DNA of 6,218 nucleotides from Oligoflexia bacterium (GCA_026914095.1 JAPPIY010000078.1:1-6218), one strand, 5' to 3'; shown: positions 1 through 5,821, numbered from the stretch's first letter. Program-made: numbers and translations. Notes: generated by a model not told the origin, from the letters alone.

Positions 1-1234
1 CACTGTGAATTTCAATATTCAAGCGGCTGGCCGATTCATCTATCAAATCAATGGCTTTGTCCGGCAAATAGCGATCGGTGATATAGCGATGGGACAGCTT
101 AACCGCTGAAACAATAGCCGAATCTTTAATCCGGACTCCATGATGCACTTCATATCGCTCTTTTAAGCCTCTGAGTATAGTTAAAGAATCCTCTAGGCTT
201 GGCTCTTCCACTAAAACAGTTTGAAAGCGCCTTTCAAGCGCTTTGTCTTTTTCAATAAATTTCCGGTATTCATCCAGTGTTGTCGCCCCAATGCTTCTTA
301 ACTCTCCTCTAGCTAAAGCCGGCTTTAGCATCTGGCCGGCATCCATGGCTCCATCGGTTTTGCCCGCTCCCACTAAAGTATGAAGCTCATCTATAAATAA
401 AATAATTTCACCATCACTGGAGCTGACTTCCGAAATAAGAGCTTTTAAGCGATCTTCAAATTCCCCCCGATATTTTGTTCCGGCAACCAAACTGGCTAAA
501 TCCAAAGCTGAAATTTTTTTTCCAAAGAGGACTTCAGGAACATCTTTTTTTAAAATCCTCAAAGCCAAGCCTTCCGCAATAGCGGTTTTGCCCACTCCCG
601 GCTCTCCAATCAACACCGGGTTGTTTTTAGTCCTTCGGGATAAAACTTGTATCACCCGCCGTATTTCTTTGTCTCTCCCTATCACAGGATCCAGTTTTCC
701 CTGTTCCGCTAATTTTGTGAGATCGCGGGTGTATTTTTCTAAAACTTGAAATTGATTTTCGGGATTTTTACTTTGTATTTTTTTATTTCCTTTTAGTTTA
801 TTAAGGGCTTGTTTAAAATTATCTTGGTTTAAATTGTACTTTTCAAAAACCTGTCTGAGTTTTTTAAGCGCGGAATGGGAAAAAACGGCTAAAATAAAAT
901 GCTCCGTGGAGATGTAGCTGTCTCCCTCCTTATTAGCTATTTTTTCAGCAGTGGCAAGCAAAGAAATAAAATCATTGGAGGGAAAAGGAGCTTGATTGGA
1001 GCTGGTTGTTTTAGGCAAGCGGTTTTCTTCCCGCTCTAAGCCCTCAATCAAAGCCTGTTTGTTGATGTTAAGGGAATCTATGATTTGGCTGGCTAAGTTA
1101 TCACTGGATTTTAAAAGAGCTAACAAGAGGCTGACAGGCTCTATATTTGGGCTTTGGCTGGCTTGAGCGGATAAAACCGCGGATTGAAAAGCCTCCACAC
1201 TCTTTTGTGTCATTTTTTCTATAATCTTCTGCAT
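1..1234 (-). CDS. clpB: ClpB chaperone (disaggregase), N-terminal 411 codons, partial
   Basis: Hexameric AAA+ disaggregase of the cytoplasm that threads aggregated proteins through its pore, working with DnaK/DnaJ/GrpE. I translated this strand by hand; the reading frame is open to the window edge. A Clp N domain occupies about residues 1-145. The first ATPase domain follows, with GRDKEIRRVIQVLSRRTKNN at 187-206, Walker A GEPGVGKT at 210-217, Walker B ILFIDE at 278-283, pore-loop region KYRGEFEDR at 254-262, sensor GATTLDEYRK at 316-325, and arginine-finger segment ALERRFQ at 332-338. The fragment ends at DKAIDLIDESASRLNIEIHS, just before the middle coiled coil that distinguishes ClpB from ClpA/C, so the M domain and second ATPase domain lie outside. 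Two in-frame starts exist: ATG at 1234 (MQKIIEK) and ATG at 1213 (MTQKSVEAF). Neither has a strong ribosome binding site. A heat-shock-like promoter ending at 1242 makes 1213 a serious alternative. ClpB rather than ClpA/C is judged from the N domain and NBD1 wording. Confidence 0.95.
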   Translation of the reverse strand, partial: MQKIIEKMTQKSVEAFQSAVLSAQASQSPNIEPVSLLLALLKSSDNLASQIIDSLNINKQALIEGLEREENRLPKTTSSNQAPFPSNDFISLLATAEKIANKEGDSYISTEHFILAVFSHSALKKLRQVFEKYNLNQDNFKQALNKLKGNKKIQSKNPENQFQVLEKYTRDLTKLAEQGKLDPVIGRDKEIRRVIQVLSRRTKNNPVLIGEPGVGKTAIAEGLALRILKKDVPEVLFGKKISALDLASLVAGTKYRGEFEDRLKALISEVSSSDGEIILFIDELHTLVGAGKTDGAMDAGQMLKPALARGELRSIGATTLDEYRKFIEKDKALERRFQTVLVEEPSLEDSLTILRGLKERYEVHHGVRIKDSAIVSAVKLSHRYITDRYLPDKAIDLIDESASRLNIEIHS

Positions 1235-1241
1235 AATAACA

Positions 1242-1269
1242 ATGTGTGGATATTTAACGGGTTTGTCAA
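1242..1269 (-). promoter_or_regulatory. Candidate heat-shock (RpoH-type) promoter of clpB
   Basis: On the minus strand TTGACA (1269-1264) is followed after 14 bases by CCACACAT (1249-1242). The known enterobacterial sigma-32 pattern is roughly CTTGAA, 13-14 bases, CCCCATNT, so the downstream block fits 6 of 8 positions of CCCCATAT and the spacing fits. As a sigma-70 promoter the same TTGACA would be perfect, but the -10 at 17-base spacing (CACATT) is poor. The predicted start near 1235 abuts the first clpB ATG and leaves a 20-odd-base leader for the second. The assignment is an inference from position and pattern only. Confidence 0.45.
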
Positions 1270-1317
1270 TTTCTCCTTTTTTCTGCCGTAGATTTAACAA
1301 GAATCTCCGATCAAATG

Positions 1318-1449
1318 AACAATATATAGTGATTCGGTTTAGGTTTTCCGGTCTGACCGTCTTTCCCGCGAAAGCTTGTCTTCATGAAAACGGAGGCAGG
1401 AATCTCTCACTAAAACCGAAAAACTCAAATCGGATCACCATATATTGTT
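1318..1449. mobile_element. Element A: MITE-like element with long terminal inverted repeats
   Basis: A 132-bp sequence bounded by inverted repeats. The outer 10 bases AACAATATAT (1318-1327) are matched exactly by ATATATTGTT (1440-1449), and the similarity continues inward for about 36 bases with roughly seven mismatches. The interior contains half of the palindromic core (CCCGCGAAAGC near 1365-1375), then AAGCTTGTC, then GGCAGGAATCTCTCACTAAAACCG. Element B2 at 5852-5995 has the same parts in the same order, so this is a dispersed family. It carries no transposase or convincing ORF and sits between tRNA-Thr and the clpB promoter, starting about 50 bp upstream of the TTGACA box. Movement by a transposase supplied elsewhere is inferred. 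Confidence 0.7.
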
Positions 1450-1526
1450 GGTTAAAGATAAAACAAAAGTTTGGTCAGTGAATCTTTCGGAAAGGATAAA
1501 GCCAGTAGCGCTTTAACTTGTTTAAA

Positions 1527-1602
1527 TGGTGCTGGGTGAGGGACTCGAACCCCCAACCCGCTGATTACAAATCAGCTGCTCTACCAATTGAGCCAACCCA
1601 GC
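1527..1602 (-). tRNA. tRNA-Thr, anticodon UGU
   Basis: A complete 76-nt tRNA on the minus strand. The acceptor arm GCTGGGT (1602-1596) pairs with ACCCAGC (1537-1531), followed by discriminator A and an encoded CCA. The D arm is GCTC-AATTGGTA-GAGC. The anticodon stem GCTGA/TCAGC encloses loop TTTGTAA, giving anticodon TGT, which reads ACA and other threonine ACN codons. The T arm is GGGGG-TTCGAGT-CCCTC, with one G-T pair. Conserved TTC in the T loop and T33 before the anticodon are present. It stands alone, not in a tRNA cluster. Confidence 0.97.
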
Positions 1603-1612
1603 CAGTAAGAGT

Positions 1613-1641
1613 TTTATAAAATACCCCTTGCTAAAAAACAA
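1613..1641 (-). promoter_or_regulatory. Promoter of tRNA-Thr
   Basis: Minus-strand -10 box TATAAA (1618-1613, 5 of 6 to TATAAT) lies 17 bases downstream of TTGTTT (1641-1636, a partial -35). The box is 10 bases from the first tRNA base at 1602, so transcription would begin a few bases upstream of the mature 5' end. The G-rich spacer AGCAAGGGG is shared with a site near 6036-6049 on the plus strand. Assigned by pattern and position. Confidence 0.55.
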
Positions 1642-1688
1642 GCTTTTTACATCAGTAAAAAAAGACCAAATTCAAAAACTTTAACAGT

Positions 1689-2036
1689 TTAGCGCTTGTT
1701 TAGCTCCAACTGCTGATCTTCAGCAAATTGAGTTTGAAGCTTTTTCATAATTTTTTTATATCTGTATTGTATCGCTTGCCTGGTTCTTGAAAACTCCCTG
1801 CCTACCTCTATAAAGTTTCTGGGATTATCTGAAAATATTATTTCCTCTATAATGGCATTATTTATTGGATGAGGAAAGTTTTTCTTAGCCCATGTGTAAA
1901 TGTTTTCCATGTTCGCAATTTTTCTCTGCTTTAAAGGAAGAGAAACTGCTATCGGAAAAGAAAAAAGCCTATAGCTTTTAGCTTTTAGCTTTTTTCCCTC
2001 ATTTTTTAAAAACTCTATCTCTGCAAATCTGGACAA
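1689..2036 (-). CDS. Small protein with sigma-region-4-like helix-turn-helix
   Basis: A 115-residue frame from a TTG start, ending in TAA. I do not recognise a named family. Residues 75-101 (FIEVGREFSRTRQAIQYRYKKIMKKL) read like the HTH of sigma-70 region 4, whose usual pattern is LEEIGKELGVSRERVRQIEKRALKKL. A preceding helix, INNAIIEEIIFSD (58-70), is also in keeping. No sigma region 2 is present, so it is not a complete sigma factor. It may be a small DNA-binding regulator or the surviving tail of one. No ribosome binding site precedes the TTG. An internal ATG at 1910 (MENIYTW) would give a 73-residue protein that keeps the whole HTH and drops a lysine-rich, repeat-derived N terminus, and it may be the true start. 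The gene begins 42 bp after the VWA gene stops, so co-transcription is possible. Confidence 0.5.
   Translation of the reverse strand: MSRFAEIEFLKNEGKKLKAKSYRLFSFPIAVSLPLKQRKIANMENIYTWAKKNFPHPINNAIIEEIIFSDNPRNFIEVGREFSRTRQAIQYRYKKIMKKLQTQFAEDQQLELNKR
1973..1993. repeat. Three tandem copies of the 7-mer AGCTTTT
   Basis: Exact heptamer copies at 1973-1979, 1980-1986 and 1987-1993, inside the 5' part of the small HTH gene if it starts at 2036. They encode the KLKAKSY segment on the minus strand. Seven is not a multiple of three, so gain or loss of one unit would shift the frame between the TTG start and the HTH. The internal ATG at 1910 would be unaffected. Confidence 0.8.
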
Positions 2037-2078
2037 GCCATTGGTATAAACAATTTTTCCATCTTATAAAAACAAAGG

Positions 2079-3428
2079 CTAAGTGGATTCGGTTGGAAGG
2101 TAGGAGATTTTTATCTCTCTATCTTCGTCTGGCTCTCTTTTAAAAATCAAGCGATTGCCGGAAAGCTCCCAGGGAATAGGCTCCCCTTTTAAAAACTCCA
2201 CTTCAAGTGTTTCTGGGATGAAGGCTTCCTCAATATCCACACTCTGCTCTACAAAAATCTCAATAGCTTTTGATATTTCCTTAAGAGAAGGGCCATAATC
2301 ATCAGCGCAAATACTGATATTTTCCCCTCCTGTTAAATCGGCCAGCTTTCCAATTTCTACCCCTAAGCTGGCTGTAGCGGCTTTTGGCCCCCATTTTCTC
2401 TCACTTTCCCTGCATTTTTTATCCAGAACTAAAATATTAAAGGCAAAGAATCTCTTTCCAAAAGGCTTTAAAAGTTTATCAAAAGTATCTGCCACTTCTT
2501 GGGCCGAGGTGGCGCGATCCGGATCTTCCAACCGCTCTTCTTCATTAGAAATAATCAAGGAGACAAAGTCCGCTTCTGGACGAAATAAGCCGGCATTGTC
2601 AAAGTTTATTCTCTCCATAGCGGATTTCAATGAGCGGAGAGGCTGTTCCATAGCTTTCTGACAAAAAGGAGGCCAGTCGCACTGTTTATTGGGAAAATGG
2701 GAGACTGTATAAAAAAACACCTCTTCATAGTTTGGAGTTTCACGCGTCAAAATCCTTTGATTTAAAGCTCTAAACCACCAAGATCTGTCTGCCATTTGGA
2801 CAGGTTTTCCCTCCAATGACATCAGCTTTCCAAAAGAAGACTTAGGATCTTTGGCATGATCCTCCCATTTAGCTTCAGGTAAAGAGGAAACTTTATTTTT
2901 ATTTTCCTTTTTAGTGATGGCATGATCCCCATGATCCGCTGTGGTGAATCCTATTTGCCAATCATAATCTGAAATAGAATCCAAAAGAGAAAGAACGCGG
3001 CCGCCTAGCTTCTCCAAGTGGTGCTCCATAGAGCCAGAAGTGTCAAGGACAAGCAACATATCCAACATTCTCTTCTTTTTGGCTTTTAAAGTCACTCTAT
3101 GCTCTTTATACTTGGGAGGCTCTTTTTTTTGAACAGGCTCCTTCTTTTGGACAGGCTCCTTCTTTTGGACAGGCTCTTTCTTTTGGACAGGCTCTTTCTT
3201 TTGGACAGGCTCTTTCTTTTGGGGAGGCTTTTCTAAGGATTTTACCTGAGCTGAATCTAAAAGAGAGGCAAAACGAACTTCAGACTGACAAGAAAAAAGA
3301 AAAACAACTGCAAACGCGAAAAAAGGAAAGCTCAGCCTATTTTTAGTGTCTGGATATTTCCGCTTTCGCGGAAATGACAGCTTTCGCGGAAATGACAATC
3401 CAAGCGCAAAAAGAAAAAACCTCAACAT
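2079..3428 (-). CDS. VWA-domain lipoprotein with KKEPVQ repeat linker
   Basis: A 449-residue exported protein starting at ATG 3428. A hydrophobic stretch (33-46) ends in a lipobox-like LFSC with the acylated cysteine at 47. Gln at +2 suggests sorting to the outer membrane. A flexible linker holds six KKEP units spaced by VQ (71-104). A VWA domain follows from about residue 122, with MIDAS motif DTSGS (D129, S131, S133) after a hydrophobic strand, FTTADHGD at 161-168 and SLIISNEEE at 290-298. Cysteines at 250, 256, 339 and 374 may form disulfides. ISICADDYGPSLKEISKAIE (371-390) and a C-terminal beta segment (about 404-445) fit the VWA proteins common in Bdellovibrio-like genomes. VWA domains bind protein ligands through a metal ion; the partner here is unknown. 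The signal peptide carries an inserted palindromic repeat (residues about 11-30), giving an unusually long positive n-region. No clear ribosome binding site precedes the start. Confidence 0.85.
   Translation of the reverse strand: MLRFFLFALGLSFPRKLSFPRKRKYPDTKNRLSFPFFAFAVVFLFSCQSEVRFASLLDSAQVKSLEKPPQKKEPVQKKEPVQKKEPVQKKEPVQKKEPVQKKEPPKYKEHRVTLKAKKKRMLDMLLVLDTSGSMEHHLEKLGGRVLSLLDSISDYDWQIGFTTADHGDHAITKKENKNKVSSLPEAKWEDHAKDPKSSFGKLMSLEGKPVQMADRSWWFRALNQRILTRETPNYEEVFFYTVSHFPNKQCDWPPFCQKAMEQPLRSLKSAMERINFDNAGLFRPEADFVSLIISNEEERLEDPDRATSAQEVADTFDKLLKPFGKRFFAFNILVLDKKCRESERKWGPKAATASLGVEIGKLADLTGGENISICADDYGPSLKEISKAIEIFVEQSVDIEEAFIPETLEVEFLKGEPIPWELSGNRLIFKREPDEDREIKISYLPTEST
3117..3230. repeat. 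18-bp tandem array encoding KKEPVQ
   Basis: About six copies of an 18-bp unit, marked by AGGCTC recurring every 18 bases from 3117, inside the VWA lipoprotein gene. It encodes the Lys/Glu/Pro-rich spacer between the lipid-anchored cysteine and the VWA domain. Copies differ at only a few positions, which points to recent expansion by slippage or unequal recombination. Unit gain or loss keeps the frame and changes only tether length. Confidence 0.95.
3356..3397. repeat. Palindromic core repeat inserted in the VWA signal peptide
   Basis: A 20-bp hairpin has arms ATTTCCGC (3356-3363) and GCGGAAAT (3368-3375) round the loop TTTC. It overlaps an exact 18-bp tandem duplication, GCTTTCGCGGAAATGACA, at 3362-3379 and 3380-3397. 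The stem-loop is a variant of the core found at 5765-5784 and 5831-5844. Translated on the minus strand it reads LSFPRK-LSFPRKRK, interrupting the hydrophobic start of the lipoprotein without breaking the frame. In-frame palindromic insertions of this type are known from Rickettsia (RPE elements). Confidence 0.85.
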
Positions 3429-3783
3429 ATTGCTATAGGTGTAAAGGAAAAAGAAAAACAGATCAAAGGCGCTTTAAAAAAAACCAATCTAAAGTCCTGC
3501 AAATACTTTCAATGTCATCTTCTAAAAGAAGCTTTGGGGATTATATGTCTAGTTTCTTACAACGGTAGGCTTAACTGTACTTATGATTCCTTAAAAGCCT
3601 TTACTTACAATAGTTTCAAATTAAAAGTTAAGCTTTGACCACTTTTGATCTTTAGGAATCAAGTCAATAATAAGAACCCTTTTATAGTTTTTTGATCTTG
3701 TATTTTTGACTTCTCTCTTTTCTAAAAATTCTTTTATTTTCTTAGATTTAAACTCTTTATGGAAAGTCAAATATATAACAGAT

Positions 3784-3890
3784 TTTTAAAAGGAAACTTC
3801 AGTTTTGTGGCAACGGACACCCCCCATCTTTTAAAGCTTGCCTTCGTCCAGCAAAAGCCAGCTTGAAGCTCTGAAGTTTCCCTTTAGAAA
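3784..3890. repeat. Element C: inverted-repeat-bounded sequence of unknown type
   Basis: AAAAGGAAACTTCAG (3788-3802) is matched in inverted orientation by CTGAAGTTTCCCTTT (3871-3885) at 14 of 15 positions, and the pairing extends outward through T/A runs. The interior of about 68 bp is distinctly more GC-rich than its surroundings, with ACGGACACCCCCC (3813-3826) and AAGCTTGCCTTCGTCC. Its termini differ from those of elements A and B, though AAGCTTG-YC recurs in all three. It could be a MITE, a degenerate insertion-sequence remnant or a structured RNA; I cannot decide from one copy. Confidence 0.55.
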
Positions 3891-4036
3891 AATGGAGTAT
3901 TTTTTAAGAATTAAAGCTGAATATAAAATTTTTTAAAGAATCATGTATATATAATTCCCGAAAAACACCATAAATTTGAAGAACCTTGCCTTTATTTTAA
4001 AATTTATTTGTGTGGCTCTAAATATGTAATTTCCTA

Positions 4037-4060
4037 AAATTTTATAAGCTTATAAAATTT
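4037..4060 (-). terminator. Perfect 24-bp AT palindrome after the ankyrin gene, possible terminator
   Basis: AAATTTTATAAGCTTATAAAATTT is self-complementary over 24 bases (the sequence from 4037 to 4060) and begins 27 bases beyond the ankyrin stop codon. The stem is almost all A-T and no run of T follows on the minus strand, so it is a weak candidate for intrinsic termination. A dyad-symmetric protein binding site is an alternative. Confidence 0.3.
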
Positions 4061-4087
4061 CTTTTATTCTGTTGGCTTATATAAGTC

Positions 4088-5686
4088 TTACAATTGCTGG
4101 AAGGACCGAAGGCAAAGCCTTAACCGTAAAAGCTCTGAATCCGTGCCGTTTGTTTCTTTAAGAAAAGTATATAATAAATCCCTAGGCGTTTCTCCTTTCT
4201 TGTTCTCAATATCTAAATTGGCTCCAGCTCTTATAAAAGCAAGCAAAATCTTGGGACGAAATTGCTTCCTTATAGCCTGATGAAAAGGGGTCTCCCCATC
4301 CAAGTCTCTGATATGGATTGGCAAATCAGGATTCTCGTTTAACAAATCTCTAAGGAAGTGTTCATTAGCTCTGCTTATCACATGCAAAGGGTTTCTGCCT
4401 CTATGATCTGTTAAGCTAAAGTCCGCGCCCTGTTTTTGCAGAAAAGCAATAAATTCTGAATTTTTATTGAATTTAACCGCTAAATGCAGAGGAGTTTCTC
4501 CAGAGTTGTTTCTGGCGGTTAAGTCCCCATCGCCTAACGATAAAAAGGCCTCTAAAACTTCTAAATTTTTATTATACCCCGCTGACAGATGCAAAGGCGT
4601 GTTGCCTTCCTTATCTCTAACATTAAAGTCAAGCCCTGCCTTTTTAAAAATTTTAATATTCTCTATATTCTCATTGTGTTTAGCTATGAAATGCAAGGGA
4701 GTTTCCCCTCTCTCATTAACCGCTGTCGGGTCTGCTCCGGCGGATAATAGAGCTAAAAAAACAGAGGGGATTTGACGCTTATTTTGCGCCAACCAATGCA
4801 AAGGCGTATTGCCTTCCTTATCTCTGACATTAAAGTCCGCTCCAGCCCTTGCCAGCAGTTCAATCCCATCCGCTGTTATCAGATATTTGGCGCTTTTTGC
4901 CCCCCAATGCAAAGCGGTCTCTTTTTTATCATTCCTGTCATTTAATAAATCGGGTTCAAACAGCAAGAGGATTTTTAAAACGGCTAGATTGCCATTGCTT
5001 TCCGCCATCCAATAATGCAAAGGGTTATTCCCTTTATCATCTTTATCCATCAATTCTGGCTCGTGCAACAAAAGAGTTTTGAAGGCCTTGGGGGTTTGAT
5101 TGTATTTTGCCATATAATGCAAAGGTGTTTCCCCGCTTTCGGTTCTTTTCCTTGGGTCGGCTCCAGCCTGAAGAAGAGCTTGTGCAACAGCTGTTGAATG
5201 GCCTCTGTTTTTGGCCGCTAAATGCAAAGGTGTTTCCCCTTTATGATTTTGTGAGTTGGGATCAGCCCCTTTTGATAAAAGAAGGTTTATCAATGTAGTG
5301 TCTGAGTTCTTCCAAGCAGAATAATGCAAAGCTGTGTTTTCTAAAGAATCCCTTGTATTTATATTCATTGTTACATTGTTGGACAAAAAATCCCTAAAAG
5401 TTTCCACATGGCCCCTTTTTGACAAATAATGTAAAATAGGCTGTCCATCTATATCTGTATTTAAAGAGCGGGAATCCAACAAATTAGAGTGTAAATTTCT
5501 ATTCAAACTATTCGGATAAAGAGAATGAGAACCCAGGGATTGTCCAAAAACAGTTGAGACATCACAAAAAATAAAAACAATAAAAAAACTTACAATCACT
5601 AATAAATAACTAATATAAAAGAAAAACTTTTTCAAGATTAAAAAGTGAAATGGAAAATTTTTCCGAGTTTTTAGGAATTTTTTCAA
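4088..5686 (-). CDS. Exported ankyrin-repeat protein (12-13 repeats)
   Basis: A 532-residue protein starting at TTG 5686. It is preceded at six bases by AAGG, with an in-frame stop immediately upstream, so no longer start is possible. Residues 1-20 are basic and 21-42 are strongly hydrophobic, followed by VSTVFGQS. This reads as a signal peptide or an N-terminal membrane anchor, placing the rest in the periplasm or beyond. After a short Ser/Asn/Leu-rich linker (50-78), ankyrin repeats run from about 80 to 505. Their [TN]PLH/TALH motifs lie near 83, 118, 153, 188, 222, 258, 294, 330, 364, 398, 433 and 467, with a final degenerate TPRD at 500. Many units are 35 residues rather than the usual 33. 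Ankyrin arrays bind other proteins and have no catalytic role; the partner is not evident. Exported ankyrin proteins are frequent in host-associated bacteria, so an envelope or host-facing role is plausible but inferred. Confidence 0.9.
   Translation of the reverse strand: MKKFLKTRKNFPFHFLILKKFFFYISYLLVIVSFFIVFIFCDVSTVFGQSLGSHSLYPNSLNRNLHSNLLDSRSLNTDIDGQPILHYLSKRGHVETFRDFLSNNVTMNINTRDSLENTALHYSAWKNSDTTLINLLLSKGADPNSQNHKGETPLHLAAKNRGHSTAVAQALLQAGADPRKRTESGETPLHYMAKYNQTPKAFKTLLLHEPELMDKDDKGNNPLHYWMAESNGNLAVLKILLLFEPDLLNDRNDKKETALHWGAKSAKYLITADGIELLARAGADFNVRDKEGNTPLHWLAQNKRQIPSVFLALLSAGADPTAVNERGETPLHFIAKHNENIENIKIFKKAGLDFNVRDKEGNTPLHLSAGYNKNLEVLEAFLSLGDGDLTARNNSGETPLHLAVKFNKNSEFIAFLQKQGADFSLTDHRGRNPLHVISRANEHFLRDLLNENPDLPIHIRDLDGETPFHQAIRKQFRPKILLAFIRAGANLDIENKKGETPRDLLYTFLKETNGTDSELLRLRLCLRSFQQL
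4589..4630. repeat. 42-bp near-identical direct repeat in the ankyrin gene, copy 1
   Basis: Matches 4796-4837 at 40 of 42 bases. Both differences are silent: the two copies encode the same 14 residues, DFNVRDKEGNTPLH, at about 353-366 here and 284-297 in the other copy. The other repeats of the gene are far more diverged, so this pair reflects recent duplication or gene conversion. Confidence 0.9.
4796..4837. repeat. 42-bp near-identical direct repeat in the ankyrin gene, copy 2
   Basis: Partner of 4589-4630, offset by 207 bp (69 residues, about two ankyrin units). The offset keeps frame and repeat phase, so recombination between the copies would cleanly remove or add two ankyrin units. Confidence 0.9.
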
Positions 5687-5691
5687 TTTTT

Positions 5692-5696
5692 ACCTT
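5692..5696 (-). promoter_or_regulatory. Ribosome binding site of the ankyrin gene
   Basis: AAGGT on the minus strand lies about five to six bases before the TTG at 5686. It supports this non-ATG start. The nearby ATG at 5705 is in another frame and cannot be the start of the ankyrin protein. Confidence 0.6.
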
Positions 5697-5729
5697 AATT
5701 TTCATAGCGGCTAAGTGAATTGCTATATG

Positions 5730-5821
5730 ATACCGATCAGGTTTGAATTTTCCTGTTTATTCATCATTCCTGCGAAAGCGGGAATCTCATTTAAACAGGA
5801 ATTTTCAAATAGGATCAGTAT
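5730..5821. mobile_element. Element B1: 92-bp inverted-repeat element with palindromic core
   Basis: The terminal 30 bases (5730-5759) and the reverse complement of 5792-5821 agree at 24 of 30 positions, with the inner block TTCCTGTTTA identical. The centre is ATTCCTGCGAAAGCGGGAAT (5765-5784), an almost perfect palindrome. With one more matching base it would fit the Neisseria dRS3 pattern ATTCCC-N8-GGGAAT; I note that as a resemblance, not a relationship. The outer ATACTGATCCTATTT end is shared with B2. The element begins about 44 bp upstream of the ankyrin start codon. Confidence 0.7.

Larger units (their letters stand above)
3429..4087. other. Long AT-rich intergenic region between the ankyrin and VWA genes
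   Basis: No coding region I can support on either strand; short plus-strand frames at the VWA end begin inside the repeat. It holds a perfect -10-like TATAAT on the minus strand (3545-3540), 112 bases before the VWA start, but without a matching -35. It also holds a loosely matched inverted repeat (TGATTCC near 3584 against GGAATCA near 3655), element C (3784-3890), and a perfect AT palindrome (4037-4060) downstream of the ankyrin gene. The stretch 3891-4036 shows nothing beyond AT-rich sequence. Confidence 0.7.

Noticed and set aside
1242..1481. Plus-strand frame of 79 codons
   Set aside because: It runs through the inverted-repeat element A and the clpB promoter; the protein is low in recognisable features and explained by repeat DNA.
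2017..2062. Short 15-codon frame starting MEKLFIPM, overlapping the 5' end of the small HTH gene
   Set aside because: It stops at once in TAG. It might hint at a leader peptide or a frameshifted N terminus, but there is no supporting motif or ribosome binding site.
3117..3230. CRISPR-like or minisatellite array
   Set aside because: The 18-bp units are contiguous without spacers and translate to an in-frame KKEPVQ linker, so it is a coding tandem repeat.
3374..3568. Plus-strand frame of 64 codons
   Set aside because: It begins inside the palindromic repeat of the VWA gene and continues into AT-rich upstream sequence; Lys/Arg/Ser-rich with no fold or ribosome binding site.
4467..5298. Several plus-strand frames with recurring MQR/NAK-type sequences
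   Set aside because: They are opposite-strand shadows of the ankyrin repeats; their internal repetition mirrors the ankyrin periodicity.
5703..5705. ATG just upstream as start of the ankyrin gene
   Set aside because: It is out of frame with the ankyrin coding sequence; the TTG at 5686 with AAGG upstream is the only start consistent with the open frame.
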